Below are positions 18,669 to 26,073 of a stretch of DNA of 64,000 bases, one piece after another. Each line of letters begins with the position of its first letter. Position 1 is the first letter of the stretch. Position numbers and translations under genes: made by a program. The notes below the pieces were generated by a model. It was not told the origin of the DNA. It ran no database searches and saw nothing but the letters and a program-made list of their open reading frames with translations. The stretch comes from an uncultured Saprospiraceae bacterium (lineage in GTDB: Bacteria; Bacteroidota; Bacteroidia; Chitinophagales; Saprospiraceae): positions 1 through 64,000 of the forward strand of contig CALMSO010000026.1 in the NCBI GenBank assembly GCA_937872385.1. The letters run 5' to 3'.

Positions 18669-20702
18669 TCACTTCACTGTATGTGTCTTGCGTTCCTTGC
18701 CCACGCCGGTAATGGTGAGCGAACGCCACTGCCGAGGTAGTTTAGTTTTGAGTTGTGTGATGCCTTGCTCGGTGATTTCTAGGCCACCCAATCCGAACAT
18801 TACGGCTTGTAACATACCGCCCGCGCCAGTAGCAAAGTAAGGATTAGTGCCGCCGGCGGTTTCGGCCAGCACCCCAAAGGGGGGTACTTCGTTGGGTTTA
18901 TAACTTTTAATAAATAACTCGTGGGCTTTTTCTACATTGCCGAGGCGAGCGTATAATAATGCCAATACCGAATTGCCCATCGCGGGGCCGTCGGGTGCCA
19001 TGCGGGGTTCATAATATTGCAAATCTTTAAGTATTTGCTTCGGATCAGTAATAATTTTTAATGGAAATGCCAATAAATTTACATCCGCTTGTTTAATTAT
19101 TACACCATCATAAGTGGCGTTTTCTTTCGTAGTGCCGTCCGGAAATTGTAAAATGGGGATATTATCCGCTACATGATTCCAGTCAGGATTGGGCGTCAGA
19201 CCCAGTTCGCGCGCGGCCTGCGTGGCATAACGCAGCACAGTAATGGCCATCCCATTCGTAAACGCATTATTATCAATATTTTCTTCCCATTCATTCGCGC
19301 CGATGACGTTATTTATCTCATAACGGCCAGGGCCCTTGCGCTCTACGCGGCTCGCCCAAAAATCAGCTACTTCCTTCAGCACCGGATAGCCGCGCGTGCG
19401 CAGCCATTCTTTATCTTTAGTCACTAAATAATATTGCCAAAACGCCCAACCTACGCAGCCCGTGATATGATGCTGAAAAGGGCCAGTGAGCGCCCACACG
19501 GGGGTGTCTTCTGAGCCGTCGGCACTCGATTCCCAAGGAAACATAGCGCCCGCGTAGCCGTGCGAAAAGGCATTCTGCCGGGCAGCTTCGAGGCGTTCGA
19601 AACGATATTCAAGCAGCGATTTGGCAATGTCGGGTTGCAATACCAACAAGGGCGGATACATCCAGAGTTCGGTGTCCCAGAAGATGTGCCCATTGTACCC
19701 CAAGCCCGACAGGCCCATTGGCGAAAGGCTGTACGCCGTGCCCGCCCGCGCGAATGCATACAGATGATACAGCCCCGAACGAATGGCGCGCTGCGCTTCC
19801 AGGTCGCCTTCTACAATGATGTCACTTTTCCAAAGCTCGGCCCAAGCTGCTTCATGTCGTTGCAATAGGCGTTCGCGGCCCTCCAGCATAGCAAAAATAG
19901 TCAGGCGCTCGGCTTCATTATGCGGATCATTATATTGCGAAGAAGCAACCGTAGAGCCTACCACTGAAAAACGATACGTTTCGCCAGCTTTTAATGTTTT
20001 ATAAAATTTGGCGAGGTGCATATTATAATCCCAGTCTTCATGTATAATTTTAGGTTCGCTGCCGTGCGGCTCTTCAAAAATAAAACTGGTGGACGCGGCT
20101 ACAGTCAGCCTGCCGGAAGGGCTTTTGGCCACGGAGGTTAGCAGCGGAATAAGTACATGCGGGCGGTCAATTTCGCTATAAAAACTGCGCACATCTTGTA
20201 GGTGGTCAGGTGCTTCGATCACACTCATAGGCGTGATGGTGACATCCTGTTTTGCGGTAATTTCTATGATGCTCATGGCTGTATAAGGTAAATGCCGTAG
20301 GGACATAAGTTCATGTTTTACGCTTATTTTATAGCCTACATCAAAGGTAGTAGTAAGTGCAGCGCGTTGCATATCAAGGGTTTGTGCGTAGTTTTGAATG
20401 TCGCCGCGACCAATACGGCGGCCGTCCACATCCAAATTCATATTTACATGATTAAATGTTTTTAAAATATTGGACACCCGGCCGCGCTGGTAATAATCAT
20501 ACACGCCATTGAGCACGACATCCTGCACGCGCATAGGATTGGGCGACGACACGAGGCCAATCATACCATTGGCCACCGTGATGCCAAAATAATTATTCGG
20601 ATCAATATTCGTAGCTTGGATGTGCCAGGGCGACTGGCTGAAGTCCTGCGCCTGCAGCACCAGCGCCAAGCCTAATGCCATAGTGGTGAGTAGTTGTTTC
20701 AT
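18669..20702 (-). CDS. Exported glycoside hydrolase family 65 protein
   Basis: 677-residue alpha-glucoside-active enzyme with a signal peptide (MKQLLTTMALGLALVLQAQ). The GH65 beta-sandwich (about 25-280) is followed by the alpha/alpha barrel: GHIFWDTELWMYPPLL at 338-352, the acid-containing motif IGANEWEENIDNNAFTN (E471/E473), and a second conserved glutamate, E614, in VLAETAGGTNPYFATGAGG. Most GH65 members are cytoplasmic phosphorylases; an exported form with a second glutamate resembles the hydrolases of the family (the Flavobacterium johnsoniae kojibiose hydrolase type, or glucosylgalactosyl-hydroxylysine glucosidase). Hydrolase rather than phosphorylase is therefore inferred. No SusC/SusD genes are adjacent. 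Confidence 0.88.
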   Translation of the reverse strand: MKQLLTTMALGLALVLQAQDFSQSPWHIQATNIDPNNYFGITVANGMIGLVSSPNPMRVQDVVLNGVYDYYQRGRVSNILKTFNHVNMNLDVDGRRIGRGDIQNYAQTLDMQRAALTTTFDVGYKISVKHELMSLRHLPYTAMSIIEITAKQDVTITPMSVIEAPDHLQDVRSFYSEIDRPHVLIPLLTSVAKSPSGRLTVAASTSFIFEEPHGSEPKIIHEDWDYNMHLAKFYKTLKAGETYRFSVVGSTVASSQYNDPHNEAERLTIFAMLEGRERLLQRHEAAWAELWKSDIIVEGDLEAQRAIRSGLYHLYAFARAGTAYSLSPMGLSGLGYNGHIFWDTELWMYPPLLVLQPDIAKSLLEYRFERLEAARQNAFSHGYAGAMFPWESSADGSEDTPVWALTGPFQHHITGCVGWAFWQYYLVTKDKEWLRTRGYPVLKEVADFWASRVERKGPGRYEINNVIGANEWEENIDNNAFTNGMAITVLRYATQAARELGLTPNPDWNHVADNIPILQFPDGTTKENATYDGVIIKQADVNLLAFPLKIITDPKQILKDLQYYEPRMAPDGPAMGNSVLALLYARLGNVEKAHELFIKSYKPNEVPPFGVLAETAGGTNPYFATGAGGMLQAVMFGLGGLEITEQGITQLKTKLPRQWRSLTITGVGKERKTHTVK

Positions 20703-20734
20703 TATTACCTTTTTTTAGAATCTGAAAGTTAGCA

Positions 20735-20742
20735 CAAAAGTA
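20735..20742 (-). promoter_or_regulatory. Reverse-strand -7 promoter element for the GH65 gene
   Basis: On the minus strand this reads TACTTTTG, matching TAnnTTTG, 32 bp upstream of the GH65 start. No TTG at the right distance, so half-site only. Confidence 0.45.
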
Positions 20743-20851
20743 TTAGTTAAAACGTTTTACAGTCACTAAAATAGCAATTTGTGTGATATTGCCTAAAGAA
20801 ACAAGCGCGTAAGGCTGCCATTTATTTCAGCAAAGTGTGCTTGGTTTTTTG

Positions 20852-20859
20852 TAATTTTG
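20852..20859 (+). promoter_or_regulatory. Forward -7 promoter element for ferritin
   Basis: TAATTTTG matches TAnnTTTG about 100 bp before the ferritin start. No -33 TTG at proper spacing is visible. Confidence 0.4.
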
Positions 20860-20958
20860 CATACCTGAGCGGTCGCTGCTCATGTTTTAAAAGAGTAAGG
20901 TATTCCGTAAGATTACTGTCAACCATTTATTTTCATTATAAAAAAGTAAGCTGATTGT

Positions 20959-21486
20959 ATGATTTCAAAAAAAATGATCGAAGCGCTCAATAATCAGATC
21001 GCATTGGAGGGCTATGCTTCTTATCTGTATTTATCTATGTCGGCGTGGTGCGAGCGCGAGGGCTTGTCTGGTTGTGCCCGTTTTATGCGGCGGCAGTCGG
21101 AAGAAGAGCGCGCTCACATGTTACGCATTTTTGATTATCTAAGCGAGATGGACGCCCACCCCCTGACGCCCGCCATTGCCCAGCCGCCGCACGAGTTTGA
21201 GAAAGTGCAGCAGTTATTCGCACAGGTATATGCGCACGAGCAAAAAGTGACGGCTTCTATTCATAATTTGATTGCCATTGCCTACGAAGAGCAGGATCAT
21301 ACCACGCTCAATTTTTTGCAATGGTATGTAGAAGAGCAGCGCGAAGAAGAAGCTTTGATGCGCACCATTCTCGATAAGCTCAGGCTCATTGGCGAGGGGC
21401 CGCAAAGTTTGTATTACATTGATATGGAGATCGAAAAAGTGAATGCGCAGACGCTGAAAGCCGAACCTTCGGAAGGTGCAGCGTAA
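20959..21486 (+). CDS. ftnA: Ferritin, iron storage protein
   Basis: Cytoplasmic 24-mer iron store with ferroxidase activity. The 175-residue protein is full length for bacterial FtnA. The four-helix bundle begins LNNQIALEGYASYLYLSMSAW, with ferroxidase ligands in the first helix glutamate (ALEG), the EEERAHM motif (E-x2-H), EEQDH in the third helix, and QWYVEEQREEE in the fourth. There is no heme-binding methionine typical of bacterioferritin. A 10-bp hairpin terminator follows. Monocistronic. Confidence 0.95.
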   Translation: MISKKMIEALNNQIALEGYASYLYLSMSAWCEREGLSGCARFMRRQSEEERAHMLRIFDYLSEMDAHPLTPAIAQPPHEFEKVQQLFAQVYAHEQKVTASIHNLIAIAYEEQDHTTLNFLQWYVEEQREEEALMRTILDKLRLIGEGPQSLYYIDMEIEKVNAQTLKAEPSEGAA

Positions 21487-21512
21487 TATTTTTGTAAGTT
21501 TTTGGCAAAAAA

Positions 21513-21540
21513 ATACCCGGCGACACCCCGCGCCGGGTAT
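21513..21540. terminator. Hairpin terminator after ferritin, possibly bidirectional
   Basis: Perfect 10-bp stem atacccggcg (21513-21522) / cgccgggtat (21531-21540) with an 8-nt loop, 27 bp after the ferritin stop. The run of seven A on its left gives a U-tract for reverse transcripts; the right side is only moderately T-rich. Confidence 0.75.
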
Positions 21541-21816
21541 AAGTGTGTTTGTGTTTATTTGCCTGAGTTGAGTGCTGATGGGGTGTTAATATTGATACCT
21601 GCAAATAGGACAAAGTCGCAATTGCAGTGACATTTTGCTTATTATTGCAAACTACAAACAATAGTTTTGAAAAAAGGTTTTGAAAAAACAGGTGACGCCG
21701 CTGGGCGTGTAGATTTGTAGTAATAAGTAAGGGAAGTATTTAAAACTGCTGCGAAGGTACGTTATCTACTGCCATAACACCAAATTATTGATACGTATTT
21801 TTCCGTATTTTTTTGC
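21541..21816. other. Gap between two terminators, no gene seen
   Basis: The remainder of the 387-bp space between convergent ferritin and hpd genes. It is AT-rich, with no convincing coding frame or RNA. A 91-residue and a 125-residue reverse frame in the area lack recognisable features. Confidence 0.5.
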
Positions 21817-21857
21817 AAAAAAAGCAGCGCAGGCAGGCTTGTCACAACCTGCGCTGC
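21817..21857 (-). terminator. Rho-independent terminator of the hpd operon
   Basis: Read on the minus strand: a perfect 10-bp GC-rich stem, gcagcgcagg (21824-21833) with cctgcgctgc (21848-21857), 14-nt loop, followed by seven U (21817-21823). It lies 16 bp after the hpd stop, ending the tyrosine operon. Confidence 0.9.
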
Positions 21858-21873
21858 CCGAAATGTCTGATAA

Positions 21874-22998
21874 TCAAAGCGTACCGCGCAACTCCTGCTC
21901 CCGCTCGATGGCTTCAAAAAGCGCTTTGAAATTGCCTTTGCCGAAGGAGCGCGCACCCTCCCGCTGAATGATTTCGTAGAAAACGGTGGGCCGGTCTTGC
22001 ACCGGTTTGGTGAAAATTTGCAATAAGTAGCCCTCCTCGTCCCGATCCACAAGGATGTTGAGGCGCTGCAATTCTCGAATGTCCTCTTTGATGTCGCCCA
22101 CGCGCTCCATAACGGTATCATAATACGTCTCTGGCACATACAGGAAGTCCACGCCGCGCCGGCGCAGTTGATCTACGGTATGGATGATGTCGTCGGTAGC
22201 TACGGCAATGTGCTGCACGCCAGCGCCTCGGTAGAAGTCGAGATACTCTTCAATTTGTGATTTTTTCTTGCCATCAGCCGGCTCATTAATCGGAAACTTG
22301 ATATAGCCATTGCCATTGCTCACCACTTTGCTCATCAGCGCGGTGTATTCGGTAGAAATGTCTTTGTCGTCGAAAGTGACGAGCAGTTTGAAGCCCATTA
22401 CATCCTGATAGAAATTGACCCAGTGGTTCATTTTGCCCAATTCTACATTGCCCACGCAGTGGTCCACGTATTTCAAGCCAATCGGCGCTACCTGTAGTTC
22501 GCTGCGTTTTTCTATAAAACCAGGCAAGAATACTCCCTCATAATCCTTGCGCTCTACAAAGGTGTGAATGGTTTCTCCGTAGGTGCGAATGGCGGCCATT
22601 TTTACCGTACCATATTCATCTTCAATTGTTTGTACGGAAAAAGCAGATTCTGCGCCCCGCTCCAGTGCGGTGTAATAGGCCTGCTCGGCATCGTCCACCC
22701 AAAGGGCGAGTACTTTCACGCCATCGCCGTGCCGATATACGTGTTGAGCGACCTCATGCTCTGGCGCGAAGGCGGCCGTCAGTACGAATCGGATTTTGCT
22801 CTGCTCCAGCACGTAGGAAACGCGGTCGCGCACGCCGGTTTCGGGCCCGCGATACGCCACCAACTGAAAGCCGAAGGCTGTTTGATAATAATGCGCCGCC
22901 TGCTTGGCATTGCCAACATAAAATTCGATATGATCCGTACCCAATATCGGGAAGGTATCTTGGTCGGTATTGGTTTTATTTTTGGTTAGCGTTTCCAT
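21874..22998 (-). CDS. hpd: 4-hydroxyphenylpyruvate dioxygenase
   Basis: Fe(II) dioxygenase converting 4-hydroxyphenylpyruvate to homogentisate in tyrosine catabolism. The 374-residue protein has two vicinal-oxygen-chelate domains, DHIEFYVGNAKQAAHYYQ at the start and KYVDHCVGNVELGKM in the middle. The three iron ligands are visible: H180 (VDHCVGNV), H263 (GVQHIAVATDDI) and E342 (FYEIIQREG). The C-terminal gate helix with GKGNFKALFEAIE is present. It is the last gene of the one-strand operon with hmgA and is followed by a strong terminator. The product feeds the hmgA enzyme two genes upstream. Confidence 0.97.
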   Translation of the reverse strand: METLTKNKTNTDQDTFPILGTDHIEFYVGNAKQAAHYYQTAFGFQLVAYRGPETGVRDRVSYVLEQSKIRFVLTAAFAPEHEVAQHVYRHGDGVKVLALWVDDAEQAYYTALERGAESAFSVQTIEDEYGTVKMAAIRTYGETIHTFVERKDYEGVFLPGFIEKRSELQVAPIGLKYVDHCVGNVELGKMNHWVNFYQDVMGFKLLVTFDDKDISTEYTALMSKVVSNGNGYIKFPINEPADGKKKSQIEEYLDFYRGAGVQHIAVATDDIIHTVDQLRRRGVDFLYVPETYYDTVMERVGDIKEDIRELQRLNILVDRDEEGYLLQIFTKPVQDRPTVFYEIIQREGARSFGKGNFKALFEAIEREQELRGTL

Positions 22999-23012
22999 TT
23001 TTTGAAATTTTG

Positions 23013-23036
23013 AATGATGAATTTTTAATGTTTAAT
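23013..23036. repeat. Inverted repeat, left copy, at the end of four-helix-bundle gene 1
   Basis: 24 bp whose reverse complement matches the sequence at 23392-23415 at 21 of 24 positions. The stop codon of the four-helix-bundle gene (23025-23027 on the reverse strand) falls inside it. Confidence 0.75.
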
Positions 23037-23393
23037 ATTTTGTTGGGAAGTCTTGACAATCGCAGTTAGAATGCGGATTAGCTCGCCACAACTATTTAAT
23101 AATGGCTCAAAGTCACAACTTACCAATTGGCTTACCTTCAATAATTTTAACCAATACAATGTTTCTCTCGCTTCTTTTGAAGCAATGGACATTTTTGTAA
23201 TGAAATCCTTGCGTGTTTGTGCGGCTGTACCCTCTGCTACATTTGCGCCGATACTTGTTCCTGCACGTAAAACCTGCCTGCCAATTGTAAATTCATGATT
23301 TGATTTTAGTACTTTATAAAATTTTATAATTTCCAATGCAAATTGGAAACTCTTTTCTTCAATTACATTCTCTTTTTTACTTGATTCTTCCAT
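23025..23393 (-). CDS. Four-helix-bundle protein (23S rRNA intervening-sequence protein family)
   Basis: 122-residue all-helical protein of the S23/IVP family (first known from intervening sequences in bacterial 23S rRNA genes; molecular role unknown). Family marks: IGRQVLRAGTSIGANVAEG, then RKDFITKMSIASKEARETLYWLKLL. Here it is not in an rRNA gene but between hmgA and hpd in a catabolic operon. Its start and stop codons lie within or beside a pair of inverted repeats (23392-23415 and 23013-23036), which gives it the look of an inserted cassette. It differs clearly from the second copy at 24603-24977, so the two are not a recent duplication. Confidence 0.9.
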   Translation of the reverse strand: MEESSKKENVIEEKSFQFALEIIKFYKVLKSNHEFTIGRQVLRAGTSIGANVAEGTAAQTRKDFITKMSIASKEARETLYWLKLLKVSQLVSCDFEPLLNSCGELIRILTAIVKTSQQNIKH

Positions 23394-23415
23394 TCAACAT
23401 TAAAAATTAAGCATT
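23392..23415. repeat. Inverted repeat, right copy, at the start of four-helix-bundle gene 1
   Basis: Sequence attcaacattaaaaattaag plus 4 bp; reverse complement of 23013-23036 with 3 mismatches. It overlaps the ATG of the four-helix-bundle gene by two bases and extends into the stop codon region of hmgA (23407). Confidence 0.75.
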
Positions 23416-24579
23416 AATAATTATTTCCGGCAACCAACTTCTATAATAATCCGCATCTTCAATCATCACCGCGTGCTCGGTCAGTTGCAAGGGTTTGAAA
23501 GTGTCCACCATAACGGCTAATTCGTGCGTTTCCTTTGCTCCAATGCTCTTTTCTACCGTGCCGAGGTGCGGCCCGTGTGGGATGCCGCCGGGGTGCAGGG
23601 TGATTTGGCCTTTTTCTACATTTTTGCGACTCATAAAATCGCCATCCACATAATATAATACTTCATCGCTATCTATATTACTATGATTATAAGGTGCTGG
23701 TATCGCTAATGGGTGATAATCAAACAAACGCGGCACAAATGAGCAGATGACAAAATTACGCCCATCGAAGGTCTGATGCACAGGCGGTGGCTGGTGTACG
23801 CGACCGGTAATTGGCTCGAAATTGTGAATAGAAAAAGCGTAGGGGTAGCAATAGCCATCCCAACCGACCACATCGAAGGGATGATTGAGATAGTAATAAG
23901 GATAAATTTGGTTTTGCTTTTTGATGTAAAAAAGGAATTCGCCTTGCTTATCGTGGGTTTCCAGATCGCTCGGCTTGCGGATGTCGCGCTCGCAGAAAGG
24001 CGCGTGCTCCTCCAATTGCCCAAAAGCATTGCGATAACGCTTGGGCGTGGTGATGGGGCCGTACGATTCGACAATGAACAGGCGATTGTTTTCATCATCA
24101 AATGCGATCTGATAGGTAGTGCCGCGTGGGATGACGAGGTAATCGCCGTACCCAAAGTGCAGTGCGCCGTACATGGTGCGCAGCGTACCCCTGCCTACGT
24201 GTACGAAAAGTACCTCATCGGCATCGGCATTTTTGAAAAAATAGCCGTTCGTGCCTTGCGTCGGGGCAGCTAAGGAAATTTGGCAATCGCTATTGAGCAG
24301 CACCGGCTTGCGGCTTTTGAGGTAGTCGTCCTCCGGTCGGATTTTAAATCCTTTCAAGCTGCGGTGCTTGAGTTGCTTGTCGTGCACCACTTTGGGTGCT
24401 ACCGAATATGGCTCGCCTACCTGCACGATTTGCGTGGGCGGATGCGCGTGGTACAGCAGCGAATAGAGATTGCTAAAGCCTTCGGTTGAGAATAGCTCCT
24501 CGTGGTAGAGGCTGCCATCTGGCTTGCGGAATTGGGTGTGGCGCTTTGGTGGGATATTTCCTAAGTTATGATAGTGCAT
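23407..24579 (-). CDS. hmgA: Homogentisate 1,2-dioxygenase
   Basis: Opens the homogentisate ring to maleylacetoacetate in tyrosine and phenylalanine breakdown; non-heme Fe(II) enzyme of the cupin fold. The 390-residue protein is slightly shorter than proteobacterial HmgA but typical of the Bacteroidota form. Visible features: GTNGYFFKNADADEVLFVHVGRG (first cupin), FGYGDYLVIPRGTTYQI, VVGWDGYCYPYAFSIHNFEPITG, NHSNIDSDEVLYYVDGDFM, and HPGGIPHGPHLG, whose histidines with the upstream glutamate in DSDEVLYY form the iron site. It sits between two four-helix-bundle genes and shares strand and operon with hpd and the MarR gene. Confidence 0.95.
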   Translation of the reverse strand: MHYHNLGNIPPKRHTQFRKPDGSLYHEELFSTEGFSNLYSLLYHAHPPTQIVQVGEPYSVAPKVVHDKQLKHRSLKGFKIRPEDDYLKSRKPVLLNSDCQISLAAPTQGTNGYFFKNADADEVLFVHVGRGTLRTMYGALHFGYGDYLVIPRGTTYQIAFDDENNRLFIVESYGPITTPKRYRNAFGQLEEHAPFCERDIRKPSDLETHDKQGEFLFYIKKQNQIYPYYYLNHPFDVVGWDGYCYPYAFSIHNFEPITGRVHQPPPVHQTFDGRNFVICSFVPRLFDYHPLAIPAPYNHSNIDSDEVLYYVDGDFMSRKNVEKGQITLHPGGIPHGPHLGTVEKSIGAKETHELAVMVDTFKPLQLTEHAVMIEDADYYRSWLPEIIINA

Positions 24580-24599
24580 GTTGTTAATTTAAGATTTGG

Positions 24600-24610
24600 G
24601 AATTACGATT
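24600..24610. repeat. Short inverted copy of the heptamer repeat at the end of four-helix-bundle gene 2
   Basis: gaattacgatt contains the reverse complement of the tcgtaattc repeated at 25002-25057. The stop codon of the four-helix-bundle gene (24603-24605) lies inside it, as in the first four-helix-bundle gene. Confidence 0.5.
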
Positions 24611-24977
24611 TTCGATTGTTGGTGCTAGATTTGCTTCTGAGCGTTTTAATAGATGCTACGGTTATTGAAAGTAGCTCGTTTGCTTCTTTATGCAATTGGG
24701 TTGCTTTATGATTCGTTTCTGACAAAATACTTTGAATGAGTTCTATCCAAAACATCGTTTCATCCAATTCTTCTTCTACAATTTTCAGTTTATTAATAAA
24801 ATCAGCGGCTAACTTTGCTCGACAAGCTGCTCGATAATTGGCAGCAGATGACGTTCCCGAACGAATAATTTGATCACTAATTTTCCAGTACTCTTTCTGA
24901 TTGGGTAATAACCTCACCATTTCTATTATACCAATGGCAAAGCGCTTGAAACGCTCCTGAAGTTCATATTTATTCAT
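24603..24977 (-). CDS. Second four-helix-bundle protein (S23/IVP family)
   Basis: 124-residue helical protein with the family motifs IRSGTSSAANYRAACRAK and ADFINKLKIVEEELDETMFWIELI. It lies between the MarR regulator gene and hmgA on the operon strand, 23 bp before hmgA. Its 3' end overlaps a short copy of a motif whose inverse is tandemly repeated just upstream of its start (25002-25057). Sequence identity to the first four-helix-bundle protein is low outside the core motifs, pointing to separate insertions rather than local duplication. Function unknown in the family. Confidence 0.9.
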   Translation of the reverse strand: MNKYELQERFKRFAIGIIEMVRLLPNQKEYWKISDQIIRSGTSSAANYRAACRAKLAADFINKLKIVEEELDETMFWIELIQSILSETNHKATQLHKEANELLSITVASIKTLRSKSSTNNRKS

Positions 24978-25001
24978 TCCAATGCTTTTGAAAAGTGTGT
25001 A

Positions 25002-25057
25002 AATTCGTAATTCGTAATTCGTAATTCGTAATTCGTAATTCGTAATTCGTAATTCGT
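25002..25057. repeat. Heptamer tandem repeat, eight copies of AATTCGT
   Basis: Eight perfect consecutive 7-bp units, lying between the second four-helix-bundle gene (start 24977) and the end of the marR gene (25066). Such a run can vary in copy number by slippage and lies inside the operon transcript. Confidence 0.95.
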
Positions 25058-25065
25058 AAATACAT

Positions 25066-25521
25066 TTATTTCAAATTCTCAAACACCTCATTCAGCATTT
25101 GCATCAGGGTATCGAGTTTTTCTTCGTCGAAGCCCTGCCAAGTTTTTTCGCGGGCCTGCTCAATGACGGGCAATGCTTCTGCGATTTTGGCGCGTCCGGC
25201 GTCTGTGAGTTCTATTTGAAAGCGGCGGCGATCTTCGAGGTCCGTAATGCGGCGCGTGAGGCCCCGGTCGCAGAGCAAATCGAGAATGCGCGTCACAGTT
25301 GGGGCGTCCTTAAAGGTGGCTTTGGCAATTTCCAACTGGCTCAGGCCATCCTGCTTTTCCAATTCCTGCAAAATTACCCATTGGTCAATAGTAATGCCGC
25401 AGCCCGCCTGTTGCAATTGCTCTTGAAAATACTGCTTCATGCGGCGGGAGGCGCGCTCCAGCACGAAGCCCGGCAGCTCCGCAGCGCCTTTGGTATGTCT
25501 TAATAAAAGGGATTCCGTCAC
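25066..25521 (-). CDS. MarR-family transcriptional regulator, first gene of the tyrosine operon
   Basis: 151-residue winged-helix repressor-type protein. Helix-turn-helix: ILQELEKQDGLSQLEIAKATFKDAPTVTRILDLLCDRGL; wing: RITDLEDRRRFQIELTDAG; dimerisation helices at both ends. It is the promoter-proximal gene of the reverse-strand run marR, four-helix bundle, hmgA, four-helix bundle, hpd, with a good promoter upstream. Control of homogentisate-pathway genes, probably with autoregulation and an aromatic ligand, is inferred from position; MarR regulators of hmgA/hpd are known in other bacteria. Confidence 0.9.
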   Translation of the reverse strand: MTESLLLRHTKGAAELPGFVLERASRRMKQYFQEQLQQAGCGITIDQWVILQELEKQDGLSQLEIAKATFKDAPTVTRILDLLCDRGLTRRITDLEDRRRFQIELTDAGRAKIAEALPVIEQAREKTWQGFDEEKLDTLMQMLNEVFENLK

Positions 25522-25542
25522 GTGTCAATATTTTTATTGGTG

Positions 25543-25574
25543 CAAATATAGTTAGTAAGGCAATTATTTACAAA
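25543..25574 (-). promoter_or_regulatory. Promoter of the marR-hmgA-hpd operon
   Basis: On the minus strand, TTTG (25574-25571) is followed after 20 bp by TATATTTG (25550-25543), matching both halves of the Bacteroidota promoter. The start codon at 25521 is about 22 bp downstream of the -7. Confidence 0.7.
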
Positions 25575-25655
25575 TAAAAACGCGCTTTTCGCGTCGAAGC
25601 CACGACAAAATTGTATTTTTCCGAATAATTACACGCTAAAACAAAACCGAAAATC

Positions 25656-26060
25656 ATGATGAGAATAAGCCTCTGCCTCCTGCTGCTGGCGCTGCTGCTG
25701 GGCGCTTCGCGTTGCAATGAAACAACCCCGGACTTAAACGGCACTCGCTGGAAAGTGACCGAAATCCGGCAACCCAATGCGAGTAGCGCGCAACTGCCTA
25801 CGAAAGATTATGTGCTGGAATTCCGCGACAACAAGTCGGTAGGGATTAAATTGGACATCAACAATTGCTTTGGGAATTATGAAATTGCCGATGCGGGCAA
25901 AATCTCTATCCAGCCTTTGGCTTGTACCAAGGCTTGCTGCGACAGCGATTTGGCGATGCAAATCATTGGCTTATTGCCACAAATGACTGATTATCAGATA
26001 AAAAATAACACCCTGCGGCTCTCCGGAAGCGGCAAAATGGCCTTGCAAAAAGTAGAATAA
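25656..26060 (+). CDS. META-domain-like lipoprotein
   Basis: 134-residue exported protein. The N-terminus is a lipoprotein-type signal with cysteine at residue 21 (LLGASRC, a non-classical lipobox). The mature part starts LNGTRWKVTEIRQ and has NNCFGNYEIADAGKISIQPLACTKACCD, an arrangement of the META/HslJ-type domain (NxCxGxY ... TxxAC), and ends LRLSGSGKMALQK. Family members are envelope proteins without defined activity. A near-consensus -7 (TATTTTTC) precedes it. Divergent from the marR operon. Confidence 0.75.
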   Translation: MMRISLCLLLLALLLGASRCNETTPDLNGTRWKVTEIRQPNASSAQLPTKDYVLEFRDNKSVGIKLDINNCFGNYEIADAGKISIQPLACTKACCDSDLAMQIIGLLPQMTDYQIKNNTLRLSGSGKMALQKVE

Positions 26061-26073
26061 AACACCGCTGCTA

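Noticed and set aside
25002..25057. Possible CRISPR or operator array
   Set aside because: Seven-base units without spacers; simple tandem repeat.
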